Assembly (NCBI GenBank): GCA_020746105.1
Contig: CM036619.1
Coordinates: forward strand, 14,112,238-14,176,237
Direction of reading: 5' to 3'
Length of the DNA stretch: 64,000 nucleotides
Source: Trogon surrucura
Taxonomy: Eukaryota; Chordata; Aves; Trogoniformes; Trogonidae
Shown here: piece by piece, positions 10,986 to 24,605 of the stretch
Numbering within the stretch: the stretch's first letter is position 1
How the letters are laid out: each line of letters starts with the position of its first letter
Program-made: the position numbers and the translations under genes
Notes under the pieces: generated by a model
Seen by the model: only the letters and a program-made list of their open reading frames with translations
Told to the model about the DNA's origin: nothing
Database searches by the model: none

Positions 10986-13900
10986 TTGGAATGACTACAT
11001 CAGGATGAAATTGGGTATTTGGAAATCATACAGTGATTTTCTCAGGGAAAAAAATGAGATGACGAGAGTGATGGATAAAATCCAGTGCTATTAGACAGTA
11101 AAATAGGATCTGCAAACATATAGCTCTGTAAAATAAACATTGAGAGTATCCACGAATATATGTAGCTAAATTAGAACCATTGGTTAAGCACTCGGGGAAG
11201 TTTAATACAGATAAATTATTCTTTTAGAAGACGGGTTTCAGTAAACAGATATATTTACTAGTTAAAAATCTTGTTACATAGGATAAAAACAAACAGAAAA
11301 AACTCATTATTATTCACTCAAGCAGGCTCTGCAGAGCTGAAAAGATGCCCATTTTGGAGGTTATCTGAATGCTCTCAGTGTAAGCAGTGTACCATGTCCT
11401 AGAACAGACCCCATTGCTCCCCAGTTTGTACTGCTTTCTAGATGTTCCCCTGACTGCTCTCTCTGGCACACTCCATGGCAGCATTCACTCTCCACACTTC
11501 ATCCCTGTGTGCAGCCACTGTGAGCAGCACCCCAGGGATCCCTTCACATTCTGCCTCCTGCCCACCTCACCAGGATGACCCAGCTAGAAAGACAAGTGGG
11601 CTACAAGCTCAGATTATCTACAGGAAACTTCATGGGCAGGTGGCTTAGGTGGAGGCAACACTGTATTAGCAGAATAATATTGTTCCTGATAAATAAACTC
11701 TTAAGCAATTCAGAATTGTTTGGAATATCTATGTGTGACATTGCGCTGGGCCATGTCACTCAGGTGCCATAGCACACCTCAGGACGCAGGTCCTTCCTCA
11801 TCTCTAAGGTGCCTTCTACCTGAACGGGGCTGAATGAGGGTAGTAAATATCCAAGCAGAGAGACATGGTGGTAGAAGAATATGTCCACCTTTCAGGCTGA
11901 CTCCTTTCTTTAGCTCTGAAGCAAGAGTGCAAACATCCAATTGTGGCAGGTTTGAAACTACTTACAGTCAAGCTATCAATTAGACAGGATGTAGGGTAAC
12001 TAATACCTGATACAACACATGAAAGTTACTGGTGAATCCTCATATTATGTGAATTTTTAAATCTAGGCTTTTAAAAGGGGCAGGCAAGAACTCAAAGAAT
12101 TCAGTGGGAGCGGGCCTGGACTCTACTGTGCTCACCGGTCCTTGTGGGGTCTCCTTGCTTTCGTATCCAAGAAGCTGCTTAACATATCAATAGTAGAGGC
12201 TCCAAGATTGTGGCTCAAGTGTGACGCTGGAAGAGCAGAAGCGCAATTCAGAAAAGGCTAATGTGAAGTTTTCAAAGTAGAAAGGCAGGTGGGTTCAGGC
12301 TGTCTGCTGACAGGTGAAGTGGCTTGCAGAAATATTTCTTTGATCCCCAAAATGCCACCTAAAAGTACAACCCTTAATCCAGTCTTTCCAGCTATTCACA
12401 TCATCCTGGCCTTGAGATAAAGTTTTTGCTTTTCTAGGGACACCACAAAGTTAGCCTTCTCCCCTCCTTTCCTAATTTTCTCTCTCTTTTTTTGATTTGC
12501 ACTTCCACTTTGAGATTTTGTTTTCTCCAGGACAATCTACCATTCCATCTGGCTGTGCAGTTTGACTAAACCTCAGTGAAACACACTGGGCTGGAAATGA
12601 CTTCCAGGCTCTCCAAGAATCTGGTGGCTCCAGAGCATTCAGGAGACTCGGGCTAGGACTGAGTCAGCAGAAGCCCCCACGTTTCTTCCTGGGGAAAGTG
12701 CAGCTGCAAAGCAGAGCACAAAAACAAAACCACCAACACTAAGAGCTTCAATGTCAGCCAGCTGAGTAATAGGAACGTTTCCACAGCACGCAGGACTCTC
12801 TGCCCTCATTTAGTGTTTCCGTGAGCTGTGATAGTCAACAGGTCTCTGTAATAATAATGTAATACTTGTGCTGCTTGGTGTTGTTTTAAAGACTAATGAG
12901 TAGATGTTTGCTGTTAAAATTAAAAAGAGGTCCTTAAATTGTGTATCTTTTCCCCTGATTTTGCAGAGGCTCGGAAAGCCAACCTCTGACAGGTATAAGC
13001 AGTTCCCTTTTTAGCAAGTGCCTCAATTATGCTTTAATGAACTTGCCAGTCCTTGAGGGGAATCATGTCAGGAAGATCTACACAAGTGAACAGCATTTGG
13101 TCTGGATGCCACGGGCAGAGGAAGCTTAGGTGAAACTTCAGCAGAAATATTATTACAAAGAGAGAGCAAGACTTGCCACAGTACAGCTCCTGCCCCCAGA
13201 GACTTCAAATCAAACCTAGAAATCCCGCTGAACAGAATTCATAGTGGAATGTGAATAGCCCAATTGTTTGGACAAAAGCTCAGCCTTGCTTTTTTGTCTC
13301 CACTTCTTGCGGGAGATGTCTTACTGCCCATTTTCTTTTCTTGAGGAATTTTGGGTGGAAATGTGTATTCTCAGCTGTCTCTTTTCAGGAGCAGAGTATC
13401 TCTGACAAGGCATCATTCTGTCCTGCCTCCTTCTTACTCTTCACAAAACTGGCCAGGCAGCCAATCCTCAAATACACAGATTTACCTGGGACCACCACAT
13501 GAGACAGTACTTCATTCTTCAATGCTCATATAAATGCTCATATAAATCCAATTATATTTTCCTGAAAGCATTTGAAAGCCCTGAGACTTATTCACCAGAC
13601 AAAAATTTCATATAGTATTTCATTATTTCTCCCATGAGGAAAAAATCACTGTTATGGCTGCCATAATTCCTGTAATCCCCAGTGAAGATCATCAATTAAG
13701 TCAATGAAACTCATTAAAAAATGGGTATTAATAAAAATCATTAGGATAACCAGGCTGCTGGCTTGCTCTACCCAGAGAAAAAAAAAAAAAAAGAAATTTC
13801 TGTGTCTGTCTCCTCATAAACATAAGTTTGGTTCACTGGGGCTGATATCATAAAATACAAGGCAAAGCCACTGCACTGATAAGAATAAAAACCAGTAGAT

Positions 13901-14212
13901 CCAAAAGACTTAAGACTGCAAGTCTTATGATTATCCCGTGTATTGTTAAAAACAAAGCAATTTCTCAAAGCATAAATTAATTTACTATGTCATTAGCAAA
14001 ACTAAAATTTATTGACTGTCATAGAACTGTCTGCTATTTTGCGTGTTCTTTGCAGTAGAACTGAAAATATTTCAAAATAAATGTCTCTGGATCAAACTCC
14101 TTTCTGATGTATTTCAACGAGAACATTGAACTATTTAGTGTTCACACTATATTCTTTTTTATGTTAGCAGAATAATAGCACATATCCAGGCTCCCATAAG
14201 TGATATCTGTCC
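10986..14212. other. Unique sequence, no gene seen
   Basis: No repeat family was recognised. There is a 15-base A tract at 13778-13792 and a 12-bp tandem duplication ATGCTCATATAA x2 near 13522-13545. Short frames such as 11387-11578 and 13251-13533 have no familiar motif. Confidence 0.55.
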
Positions 14213-14624
14213 CTAAAATCCATTGATATAGTTGTGTTCTTTGGCTGCAGTGACAGAACTGTACAATAAATTACTTGGTTGTAGAAGGCATGTTAGCCTG
14301 CCGCCTAAGTTTAAAGTGCATGAGAAAAAAAAACAAGGCTGCAGCACAAATGTTTGTTCAGCTCCCATGGTTTTTAAAAACATCAACCTAAAAATGAGGA
14401 GTTTGTACTGGAGACAGCAGCCAAACCCAGCCAAGAGAAGCCGGCGTACGTCGCGGTCGGCCTGCGTACTGCTGCCTTGCGAGGTCATCACTGCGCCCAG
14501 GGAGCCAACATCTGCAACGCAAGAGAGATCCCTCGAAACAAAAATGGCTTTGGCATATTTTAGGAAGAGAGAGACATCTCCTGGACGAACTGTAAAGCTG
14601 CTGTTCATTCTTCTGTACACTTAA
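14213..14624. other. Both strands open for about 130 codons, with a CpG cluster; unexplained
   Basis: The plus strand is open 14232-14624 and the minus strand 14213-14620, and neither translation resembles a known protein. In the middle (about 14438-14490) is a local CpG cluster (GGCGTACGTCGCGGTCGG) that stands out in this CpG-poor window. The block could be a conserved non-coding element, a regulatory element, an exon of an uncharacterised transcript, or chance. I make no functional call. Confidence 0.3.
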
Positions 14625-15989
14625 TAATCCGTGGAGAGAGTTACAATTATCTGCAATACAGATGTATGTTAGATAAGAAGAGTTCTCCCGTTTCCATATT
14701 TCTTTACTTCAAATTGATTTAAAACTACTGCATCACTGATGTCAAGAGGAAAATAACAATGTGTCTACAAAGAAAAGGAAAATTACTTTTAGGATCATGG
14801 CCCTAGTGCCCCTGAATAAGACAGGGAATTGAACTGTGTTTTTTTTCTAGACCTTTCTTTTATAGACTTGCTTCACTGCTTAAACTTCAGAATCCTCTTA
14901 TGGCTCTGTAACTTCTTAGATTACCAGCCACATCATATTGCTATTGCTTTGAGACAAGTTGGTTTCCTCTTTTATTCAGAAAAAAAAAATTATTATACCG
15001 TATTATATATTTATACTTTAAAAATATATGGCATATTATATATAATATATAAGTTTATATATATTATATATTTATTATGCCAGTACCTCACCAGTTTCCT
15101 GAGATGCAGAAAATGAGTAGGAAATCTATTACTATCTTTTCTATTGGTAGTAATTCCAAAGGTGATATGTGAAGTGTTATCTAGGTAGTTATTTAAATTG
15201 TATCAGATTGCCTGAGTGTGAAGTCCCTGGTTATTGCTTTTTCAGAAGAACAGTAAATGTAGTTCAGCTTTATGGCATTTTTTTTGTTCCTTGCAAATTC
15301 CTCAGTAACACAGAAGCTAAATCACGCATTTGATAGAGAGATAGGGTTGTTATGTCTTATCCAGTTTTTACTGGATATTTTGTTTCCTGGTGTTACATTA
15401 AGATAAAAAATAAAATCAGCTTTGTAAGTTTATCAGCAATTCCTCTCAGAGGAACATAAGGGAAGAAGAATCAGTAGGCTTTCAACGAGGAAACAGCTTC
15501 TTTTGTGACTGTCTGCCCCAAGGATCAGGTACAGATCCCTGAATATGAAGGCAATATTAACATTGGGTCTGGAAACAGGCAAGAAAAAGCACCGAGAAGT
15601 TATACATCTGTCTGTGGCAATTATTGCAGCATTTCCAGAGATTTGCATTGAAAAACATGAGCAGCCAAAGGTAGATGGTCAATGAATGGAGAGTCAACAC
15701 TGATCAGTTGCAAAGGTCAAGGACTTACACCCAGATCCCTCCCACAGAGGTTATACACAGAGTGTGATTGCTACACTTAAGGACCCTCAGAATTCAAAAC
15801 ACAGTGGAAGAACAGCTGCAGACAAAGAACTTTTGCATCTTTCTTTGGGGTTTAGTTTGATTTAATGTTTATTTATATTGTCAGGTAATACCACTCCTTC
15901 ACCTTAAAGCGTATTCTCCAAAGCCAATGATTAGCCATGAAAACACAATACTGCTAATGTAGTGCTATTCATACCCCTCATCAGACCTG
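14625..15989. other. AT-rich unique sequence, no gene seen
   Basis: Very AT-rich around 14990-15080 (see the palindrome entry). No transposon was recognised. The minus-strand frame at 15433-15648 (71 codons) has no familiar motif. Confidence 0.55.
15029..15082. repeat. AT-rich imperfect palindrome
   Basis: The outer arms TGGCATA (15029-15035) and TATGCCA (15076-15082) are exact reverse complements. The interior is almost pure A/T with TATATATAATATATAAG on one side and a near-complement on the other. It could extrude as a cruciform. The pairing inside is imperfect. Confidence 0.7.
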
Positions 15990-16222
15990 GGTGAACCTGG
16001 ATTTTAGACTAGATATAAGAAAGAAATTTTTTACAGTGAGGATGATAGATTTTTACAATGAGACCTGGAAGTTTTGTCCAGAGAGGTGGTATATGCCCCA
16101 TCCCTGGAAATATTCAAGGTCAGATTGGACAAGGCACTGAGAATCCTGACGCAGTTAAAGGTGTCCCTGATCATTGCAGTGAGGTTGGACTAAATGACCA
16201 AACGACTAAATGACTCTGAAAA
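15990..16222 (+). mobile_element. Old CR1 LINE 3' tail
   Basis: Recognisable CR1 blocks in order: ACTAGATATAAGAAAGAAAT, then TTTTACAGTGAGGATG, AGAGAGGTGGTATATGCCCC, CTGGAAATATTCAAGG, and GTTGGACTAAATGACC, with a decayed terminal repeat GACTAAATGACTCTGA. It is clearly more diverged than the tail at 9110. Confidence 0.8.
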
Positions 16223-16511
16223 TATACCCATGTACTTAAAAGTGCAATTCCTACTCTGCCTATATCAGCAACCTTGTAAATTCTCCTCCTGGATACACCC
16301 AAGCTGGCACACACTCAAGCCTAGACTCTGCTGCATGGTTGTGACCCAGACTCCATCCCTATAAGCAAAATCAAACTTCAACGTGGTCAGGCCATGCTGG
16401 GAACACAGATGAGACACACAATCCTTTTAAGACGTTCTTGGTCTCACTGATTCCACTACCTTTCTGCCATTAATGAACAGGTAATGGTGATTTACCCTCA
16501 CTTTACAGAAT

Positions 16512-16662
16512 TCCAGAGTCACAGAATGTTTGCGATTGGAAGGGACTTCTGAGCTCATCTAGTCCAACCCTTTGCTCAAGGAAGGCTGCCTAAAACAGGT
16601 TGCACAGGTCCACGTCGAGACAGCTTTTAAGTATCTCTGAAGATGGAGACTCCCCAAATTCC
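16512..16662 (-). mobile_element. CR1 LINE 3' tail, minus strand
   Basis: The window strand shows the reverse complement of a CR1 end: CAGAGTCACAGAATG (terminal repeat), GATTGGAAGGGACTTCTGAG, CATCTAGTCCAACCC, then CTGAAGATGGAGACTCC, where it stops. It lies opposite in orientation to the copy at 15990-16222, about 290 bp away. Confidence 0.88.
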
Positions 16663-19600
16663 ATTTATTAGTTTTGAGATGAAAGATTATTTTAGCAAAG
16701 ATTGATTCCATGTTTATGACTGAGAAACATCTCTACCAGCGCAGCTGAGAGGGCAGTTAATTGCATCAGAAAGAGAAAGAGTGCAAAGAAATATGCAGCA
16801 AGTAAGCAGGAACTTTTAAAGATAGCTTTATTTTTAGGGTGTTATTTAGCTACATCATGAGTCTGAGTGGGAGCCAAGCTCCTGAAAACAACAAATACAC
16901 TCTCTGTTCAGGTACAGATGTGGTATTATGCAGAGGAGAATGTATATCTAGGAGTCAATAGCATGCATTCCACCTGTTGGTGCTGCAAGCTGTGTCTCTA
17001 AAGAAATTCAAGAGATGACAGAACAAAGCATCATGTGGAGGAGGGAATAAAACTCAGGAGAGACTACCCTTTGGACACAGTGTCTGGATTGAGCAAGCAC
17101 CAAGAAATCCCTCCTTCAATATGCCTTAGCTCTACTTCCCGCATCAGTCTCCCTCAGAGTCCTCCTGAGAGAAGAGGATTTAGGAAGGAAAGAGAAAGCC
17201 TGAGGCAAAGGTAGGGAGCAGAAGCAGGATATCTCATCATCCAGCCCTGGTCCTTCCTCTCTTTGTTGCTGAGGTCATCAAAAAAACTAGCTTTCCTTGC
17301 AGCCTTCTTCACGTAGAACATGAAGCAAGAAGGACTCCTCCTCCTACAAATCACAGTAAATTCCTTTGACCCCTCCTCACTATCTATTTCCTTTTCAGCA
17401 TTCCAGTAGATGCCCTTTCAACGCAACTAACCTTGCAAGAGCAAGGTACATCTATCTTTGATGTACAGAGTATCTAGTAGGTTTACGTATACTTTACCGT
17501 GGGAAAAACCCAAAAGACTGATTCCAAGCATGGGCAGAGTTGAGGTCATGCAGCACAGCAATTGTGCTGTAACTTTACCTTTTTCATGAGTTTAACATCA
17601 TGACCTGGCAGAGCATGAGGCAGCATGAGGCAGCATGAGGCAAAATGAGGAAACATAAGGCCAGTATAAGTCCTGGCTACATGATATAGAAGTTGTCAAT
17701 GAGTCCAGGAGAGAGCTGGATCATCAGGCTTGCATTCTGCCAAATTTTCCATGTCTGACCCTTCTTCTACCATGCACAGGTCAATTGCTGGCTTGCCAGA
17801 TTCATTTGGTCTTCATGGATATTCCTTTATTTCTGGTGTACATGCCATGGTTCAGTCTGACAGCAAGGGACAGTCTATACCGTCATCCTTCAGGTCAGAG
17901 AGGACACAACTTGTTAACTAGAGGTTGTTGCCTTCCACTTTAGCATACCTCCAAGCCTCCCCAAAACCAAGATTAATCTTTTTCTGTAGTGCTCCTTCTC
18001 CTCCTATTGTAGAGCTCCTCATTCCCAACAGCTCTTGCACAATTTTTCCTGGCTCATTCCTGTTGCTATTATTTTCCAATCAACAAATAAAAATAAAGGC
18101 CCTGAGTACTGCTCACTTTTTACTCCTCTTCCTAGGACTACAGTCTTTTTAGATTTGTTTATTTGTAACAGTCCTGATTGCAGTTTTGTTAACTGCAGTG
18201 ATTGTCAATTCAGGGTTTTTTTTTGCCAGAGGAGCAGAAGTGTAAAGGAAGTAGTGGTGATGCATGTGGTTTGTTTTCTTGCATGTCCGTTTATCATTTG
18301 CACTTTATAACCTTGTTGTCTAATGTTTTATTCTCCTTGGCTTGTAAGAAGTTGAACAGTTTCCAGGTTTTATCCTTCTATGTGCCATTAAGTGTCATGC
18401 TAGCTTTACACTTCTGTGGTTGATAATGATGGATTATGGTAGCAAAGCCTCATAGTTAATTAATGCATTGGCCATACTGGCTTGTAATTCTTAATAGACC
18501 TGTAAATGGAAAAAACTTGTTTTTCAAAACTTTGTAAGTGATAGGATATTTTTAAACACTATATAGTCTATGGGATAGTATGCATGTAAGTTTGATAAAG
18601 CCAAGATGCTGGACTGCAACATTTTTCAGAATTTCTTTTTCGTCTTCCTGGGAAGATACAATAAAAACTCATGTTCTGAAGGACTTTTCAGTTACCTCAG
18701 AGTCAAGCCTGGAAGAATCCTTAATAGCAGAAGTCCTGTCATTTTCAACGATCAAGAAGGATACACGGTATTGCACAGGGTGGAGATTAGCACTTTCCTC
18801 AAAATGCTGTCAGACCTCATCCAGATGTAACGGAAGGTCAGTCACCTAGAAATCACAGTCTTGACCACCTATGAACAGTAATGGTTTCATAAGATTTTTT
18901 GCAAGGTGATATATTAATCTCAGTGTGTGATTGTGACCTCATTTTTTCATTCAGGTTTGTATACTGAACTGAGTAGTTTGCTCTATAATATGGCATGCTT
19001 TAACATGCTGGGTACTATACTAAATAGATGGAATTAGGCATTATCAATGCACGGGTATTTTAACCCATTTCCCATGCAAGCTTCTTTGTCCGTGTCCTCC
19101 TGGAGAGTAGGTAGAGTGCTAATAGGTAGACTGATAATTATCTTTCAATTCAGAGATTTGATTTCACCCTGCCTTTCTCATCGGCACTCACTCTACATAC
19201 ACCTAAAACAATCAATCACCAGGTTTGGCCTGACAAGGATAAGAGTGGTCCTACTAAACCCAGGTTTTCTACTACCACTCAGTGAGAGGTGGGCTCTATA
19301 GGATGGTGGCTGTTCCTTCAGGCAGAAGGCAGGTACTGCTCCAGAGGCTCTGCCATCATTTCTGTCACTCACCCAACAGCGGCAGGAACTGTAACAGCTA
19401 TGAGACACTCACGTTCTCCCCGGCAGGAGTCACTGACGCCCAGACCCCTGTCCTTGTAAAATTCAAAGGTCTAAAACCAGCTTCATTCTCCCCATAGATA
19501 AGCCCTGACTCACTATATATAATTGAAACCATTCTCAAGAGTATAATGTTGCAATGAGGAGTAACATGAAATATTTTACCAGTCATACTAAATACATTTT

Positions 19601-22600
19601 ACTGAAATGGTTCCTCCAGTAATCTTGCAAGTTTGCTCTAACTGACCTGATTCTTGGGGCGTGGTTACACCCAAGGAAACAGGCTTGGGCATTTCTTTCA
19701 TTAATTTAGTTTCATGGAAAAATGGTATATCATATATCATAGAAACATAATATCCCTTTCGTATCTAGTTCTGAGTCTATCACTTAATTGAGAAAATATT
19801 TTGAAGGAAAGTATTTTTTCAGGCCTAGCACTTTTCACCTAGGACCCGCAAAATTCCACCAAAGCTGATGACATTCTGAGTTGATAAAGGGATGTTACTC
19901 ATGCAGTTACATTCTTATCGTTGAAGACTTCCTATCACTGGCTGTATCTCTGGACTATCTGTTTTAATTCTGCTTCATTACAGTGGAATCTGTCTTCCAG
20001 GCTGCACTTTGCTTGGTGTTAGATACAAAGGATGAAGGACAATGGAAACCATGAAGAAATACTACCCAAATCTTGTTCTGGCCAAGCATGACCTGATAAT
20101 TTACCAGGTTTTCTGGTAGATTTTAAATACTCCTATTCTCTGCAAACTCAGAAAAAAAAATAACAAAATGCTCTCAGTGGACAGTGAAGAGCAGTGCCTA
20201 CATCTGCTTGTCAACAGCCTCATGCTCCTGAAGCAAGGTGTCAGCCAGTGGCTCTCTGTAGTCCCCCTTCAAAGTCAATGTCAACTGACTAATGCAAAGC
20301 TCTAGAACCACTCTCATGCAACAGCCCAGAGGTGGGCTAGTACTTCTCCACATACTGTGCCACACACAATATTGAATTTCAGACTCAATGTATCAAGAAC
20401 CTATTTCTGAAGCTGAAAAATCTTAGTTATTTCTTTTAGTCTAACAGCACCTTGGAGCAGGGGTTTCTGGATACCCTTTGCAAAATATGAATTAACCATG
20501 TGGTGAAATGTAGACCAAATGCAATAGAAAGAAAAAGAGAAGTGATCACAGCCTTGAAACAATGACAGACAATACCAGGAGTAGGAAATAAGAAGACATT
20601 TCTTTATGCATTTAACGTCTCCATATATACTTATATACATAAAGGGATCTGTGATGCCCAGGTCATGGAAGAACCAAGAGTATGGTAGTCACAAAAGCAT
20701 GCAATGAGAATCATATTCCAGTTGCATTTGTTTCTGTACTGTGCTCCCCTGTGCCCCAGGTTTTTGACTGGATTTCTAGTTCAGTTTAATGCTATATCCA
20801 CACTTAGCCAAAGCAAATAAATCAAGCTGGGCCCAAGCTGCCCATACAGAACCATCTCAAAGTCTCTTGAAGGTGTTCCCTTGAGGGTTTTTTCTGCTCT
20901 GGCTTTGTGCCAGGATATAAAGTATTACTGGAGAGATCACCTGCATTTTGTGGCACTGCACCTGAGTACATACATCCCACAGACCACACCTGACCGCACA
21001 AAGACAATTTATGTCTTCTCATTTGCAGCAAGTTAAGCCAAAGACTGAGTAAACTGTCTGTTGGTAATTGTATCTTAATGGCATGACAAAATGCAATTAT
21101 ATCTTCATTCTCCATAGTCACCAGGGCCAAAGATGGAGCTATTTAGTGGGATCAGGTTTCAAAAATGTTTGTATTTGATAATAACAATCTTATTACTACC
21201 TTCCTGTATTTGCTTTTGTGGATACAAAAGTCAAAACACATATTTGAACCCCAAATAGGCCCTCTTTTTCAAGGATATTAAATAAAAAGAAGTATGTACT
21301 ACATCTCAGATGTGATGTAGCTCTAGCTCATGTCCCAGTCTTTTGAAGAATCAAATATTTTTGAGATGAGAAATGCCACTTTCTACCAGAGCATGAAACT
21401 GCAGGTTTGACTCCTTGATAAAATGTGAGTATCCAGTTGTGTCAATACTTCCCCCTGCCTGAGGCAGGATCTATCAATCCTTTGTATCACAGCTGCCCAA
21501 GTCACTTGCCTAGACAGCAATACATGTCATATCTGATTCAGTTGACATTCACATTTAGATTTCTGCTTCACTGTTTTGGACAGGCAACAGCATACCTTTG
21601 GATAGAAATTATGATTTGTAGTAATATATCTTTTCAGTTATTTCGACAAATTTAATACATAGTGTCAACAAAATTCTATTGTGTAGGGGACAGAACAATA
21701 AATTTCTCATTTTTGCAAAGTTTCAACCATATGAAATACATCTTTCAAGGGAGTTTCTAAAGTATCTGTCACCATGGTGTCTCAGAATAATTTAGGAATG
21801 TACTAAACTAACATTTTCTCACAGACAGCTGATTAATGCCTTCTTGTTGGCATCACCAGCACCAGCAGACATGACAGGCGTTTAATATTATCACCTGAGC
21901 AGTCTAAAACAAGTTTAGTAGACACATTGCAAAATCTCCATCCTGCCATCTAGAGTTTCTCGACGAAAAAGAACTGAGTATGCAATAATTCAATAGGATA
22001 AATCTATATCTCATAGTGAATCAAATCTCAGTGTATTTTACCAGTTTGCTTAAAAGGAGGCACTGGTACTAATATCCGCACAATGACTTACTCCCACTGT
22101 TCCTTATGTTAAGAATGATGTCCACAGGATATTAGGATCTCTGACCACTATAGAAACCTTTAGAACAACCGTATCTACCAATTGATAAAGAAGATGGCAA
22201 AGATAGAACACTTTCCATTTCATCTGCAGGTGAACACAAATCTAAGAGCCCAAGAATGAGAACATGAGGTAAGCCTGGTCTCAAGCTTTCTCAAAACACT
22301 TACTTGAGAAATATTATTTCATAATTTCTCTTTTGATTTTAATGCAAAGTGCACAAAACAGTCTGAGGAGTGTGAACTGGAACTAAGGTGTCTCTTTGGC
22401 CACATGAATCTCACACTATTTGCAACATTTCATTCTAGTTTCACCGAGACTGTGAATATCTAAGATGCTCATTTGAGCTCAGACAGTATCTGCATATTTA
22501 AACTTATTAAGGTTGAACAAAGAGTAGAAAACAGGTCTTGCTCCTCTTGAGTGTGTACTCCAACTACTAGGTCAGCATATCCATGTCAGGCATAACCCAG

Positions 22601-23605
22601 CATTTTAAAATACTGAGTCATTCACCTATATCCAAAATCACTATTTAGACCGCAAACACAGGGAATGCATCAGACCTACCAATGATAGTCTCATACAGAC
22701 ACTTAATTCATAATTCAAGGGACAGTCAGACAACTCCTCTCCTGTTTGTTGGTCCCGTTAAATGCCTGCCCACCAGGTAGGCTGTCTGCTGAGACTTCTT
22801 CAGACAATTAACTTTCTTAGTTGTGGCAGTAACATAGGCGCCTAGCTGACACTGGATAGTTCTGCTCTGAAAGCAGGGCCAATACAGTTCAGGGAGATGT
22901 TTGTTATGCCAACAAACATCAGCAGAAAAAAAAAAAAAAAATTAAAGCATGTTTGGTCACTCCTACATGGATCTTAATGCTGAGTTTCCTTCAACCAGGA
23001 GTCATGCCTGGGTCCCTGGAACGTACCTCCCAAATTTACCAATACTGTCAAGATATAGGTAGCCTTTTTTACCCTCCCCATACTTCTGCTCAACTTCCAA
23101 ACTTGGATGCAAATGTACTTTCATTACATCGGACTCTTTTCCACTTGCTTTCCAAACTTCGTCTTCTTTCCTAATTTGAGTTCAGCCAAAATCCACCATA
23201 AACTACAGCATTATCAGCTGGGGAGAAGTCACGTGGTATAAATGTGTTGACAGCTCTGGTGACTCTATCATATTACAAATCAATTTGCTTCACTCACAGA
23301 GTTGAACCACTATAGCACTAAGCCTAAAGCCACTACTGTCAAATGCATCCCTGAGGGGCACATAAATTTCCTATGCACTTTTAAAGTGTTCTTAGTCCCA
23401 GAGTGATTTTGTAAAACAGTAAATATGTTTTGCATCTTGCATGGCACCTGGATAAGATGCCAATCTTTTGTCACAATATTCAGACTTTTGTGCAATTTAT
23501 TGTTTACAACTTCATACCTGATCACAAGCCAGCAGTGGTGAGGTTGTGACAGAGTATTTCACTGCAGTCGGTTAATTATTTCCTACTTTCTTTTAGTCTT
23601 GGTGA
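16663..23605. other. Long unique stretch, no gene seen
   Basis: About 7 kb with no recognisable transposon or gene apart from a short decamer repeat (17611-17660) and a 16-base A tract at 22926-22941. Frames here are 60-100 codons, unsupported by motifs, and often overlap in several frames (for example 17925-18423, 18580-18849 and 20822-21130). Very old repeats could be missed by eye. Confidence 0.5.
17611..17660. repeat. Five degenerate tandem decamers
   Basis: GAGCATGAGG, CAGCATGAGG, CAGCATGAGG, CAAAATGAGG and AAACATAAGG follow each other in exact 10-bp register. Confidence 0.92.
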
Positions 23606-23610
23606 GGTAT
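23606..23610. repeat. Target-site duplication, left copy (GGTAT)
   Basis: GGTAT directly precedes the LTR and recurs exactly at 24795-24799. Confidence 0.88.
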
Positions 23611-23798
23611 TGTTTTGGTTTGGCCTGGCCAGATTTCAGCGGTGGGGGGGGAGTTGCAGGGTGGCTTCTGTAAGAAGCTGCTAGAAGCTCCCCAAGATTG
23701 ATAGAACCAATGCCAGCCGGCTACAAAGAGGGTCCCGTCGCTGGCCAAGGCTGAGCCTATCAGTAAGGTGATAGGAGAGGAACGCCTCTGTGAAAAAC

Positions 23799-23807
23799 AT
23801 ATTTAAG
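23799..23807 (+). promoter_or_regulatory. Candidate core promoter (TATA-like) of family A LTR
   Basis: ATATTTAAG lies about 190 bp into the LTR after a GTGAAAAAC stretch. The same motif is conserved on the minus strand in the other family A copy (52641-52650), which supports selection for it in the parent virus. Confidence 0.45.
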
Positions 23808-24090
23808 AACGGGAAAAAGAACTGCGCCAGAACAGTTGGCACAGAGATGGAGGAGTGAGAATCTGTGCAGACACCAAGGTCAGTGAAGAAGGAGGGGGGG
23901 GAGGATGAGCTTCAGGCGCCGGAGCAGAAGGAGTCCCCCAGGTCCATGGTGAAGACCATGGTGAAGCGGGTTGTCCCCCTGCAGCCCATGGGCGAGGTGC
24001 AGATGTCCACCGTGAGGATCACCACGTAGATGTCCACCGAGGACTCCACGCCATGTGGGTGGATGCCTGAAAGGGGACTGTAGCCTGTGG

Positions 24091-24220
24091 GAAGCCCACA
24101 TCAGAGCAAGTTGCTGCCGGAACCTGTAGCCCGTGGAAGAGGGAATGCCCACGCTGGAGCAGGTTGGCCGGTGGGACTTTTGGGACGTTGTGGGTGGCTC
24201 ACGCTGGAGCAGTTTCCCCC
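24091..24220 (+). repeat. Degenerate tandem modules inside the LTR
   Basis: Variants of a GGAGCAGGTTG core recur about every 50 bp (near 24104, 24155 and 24205), each preceded by GAAGCCCAC- or GGCTCAC-like sequence. The inverted family A copy has at least four such units, near 52237, 52299, 52351 and 52402 (read as CTGCTCCAGC on this strand). Confidence 0.75.
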
Positions 24221-24605
24221 GAAGGACTGCGCCTCAGACTCACGAGGGGTGGGCTGCCCCTCGTGAGGTGTCTCCCGTTGGGCAGTTTGTGATGAATTGC
24301 CCTTCGTGGGACAACTCACGCGGAGAAGAGAGCGTGAAGCTTGTCTCCCGTGAAAGGGACCCCACAGTGGCCCTGGGGAAGAGTGAAGAGTCCTCCCCCG
24401 GAGTGAAGAAGCGGTGGAACCAACGTCGGATGAACTGACCGCAGGCCCCATTCCCTGTCCCCCTGCGCCGCTCGGGGGGGAGGAGGTGGAGAAACCGGGA
24501 TTGATGTTGGGCCCGGGAAGAAGGGAGGGATGGGGGGAAGGTGTTCTGTTTAGGATCTGTTTGCTCTTTCTCACTTCTCACTACTCCTCTCTGATTAGTT
24601 CTTTT

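Noticed and set aside
17611-17660. CRISPR-like repeat array
   Set aside because: The decamers are directly tandem with no spacers, and the genome is vertebrate.
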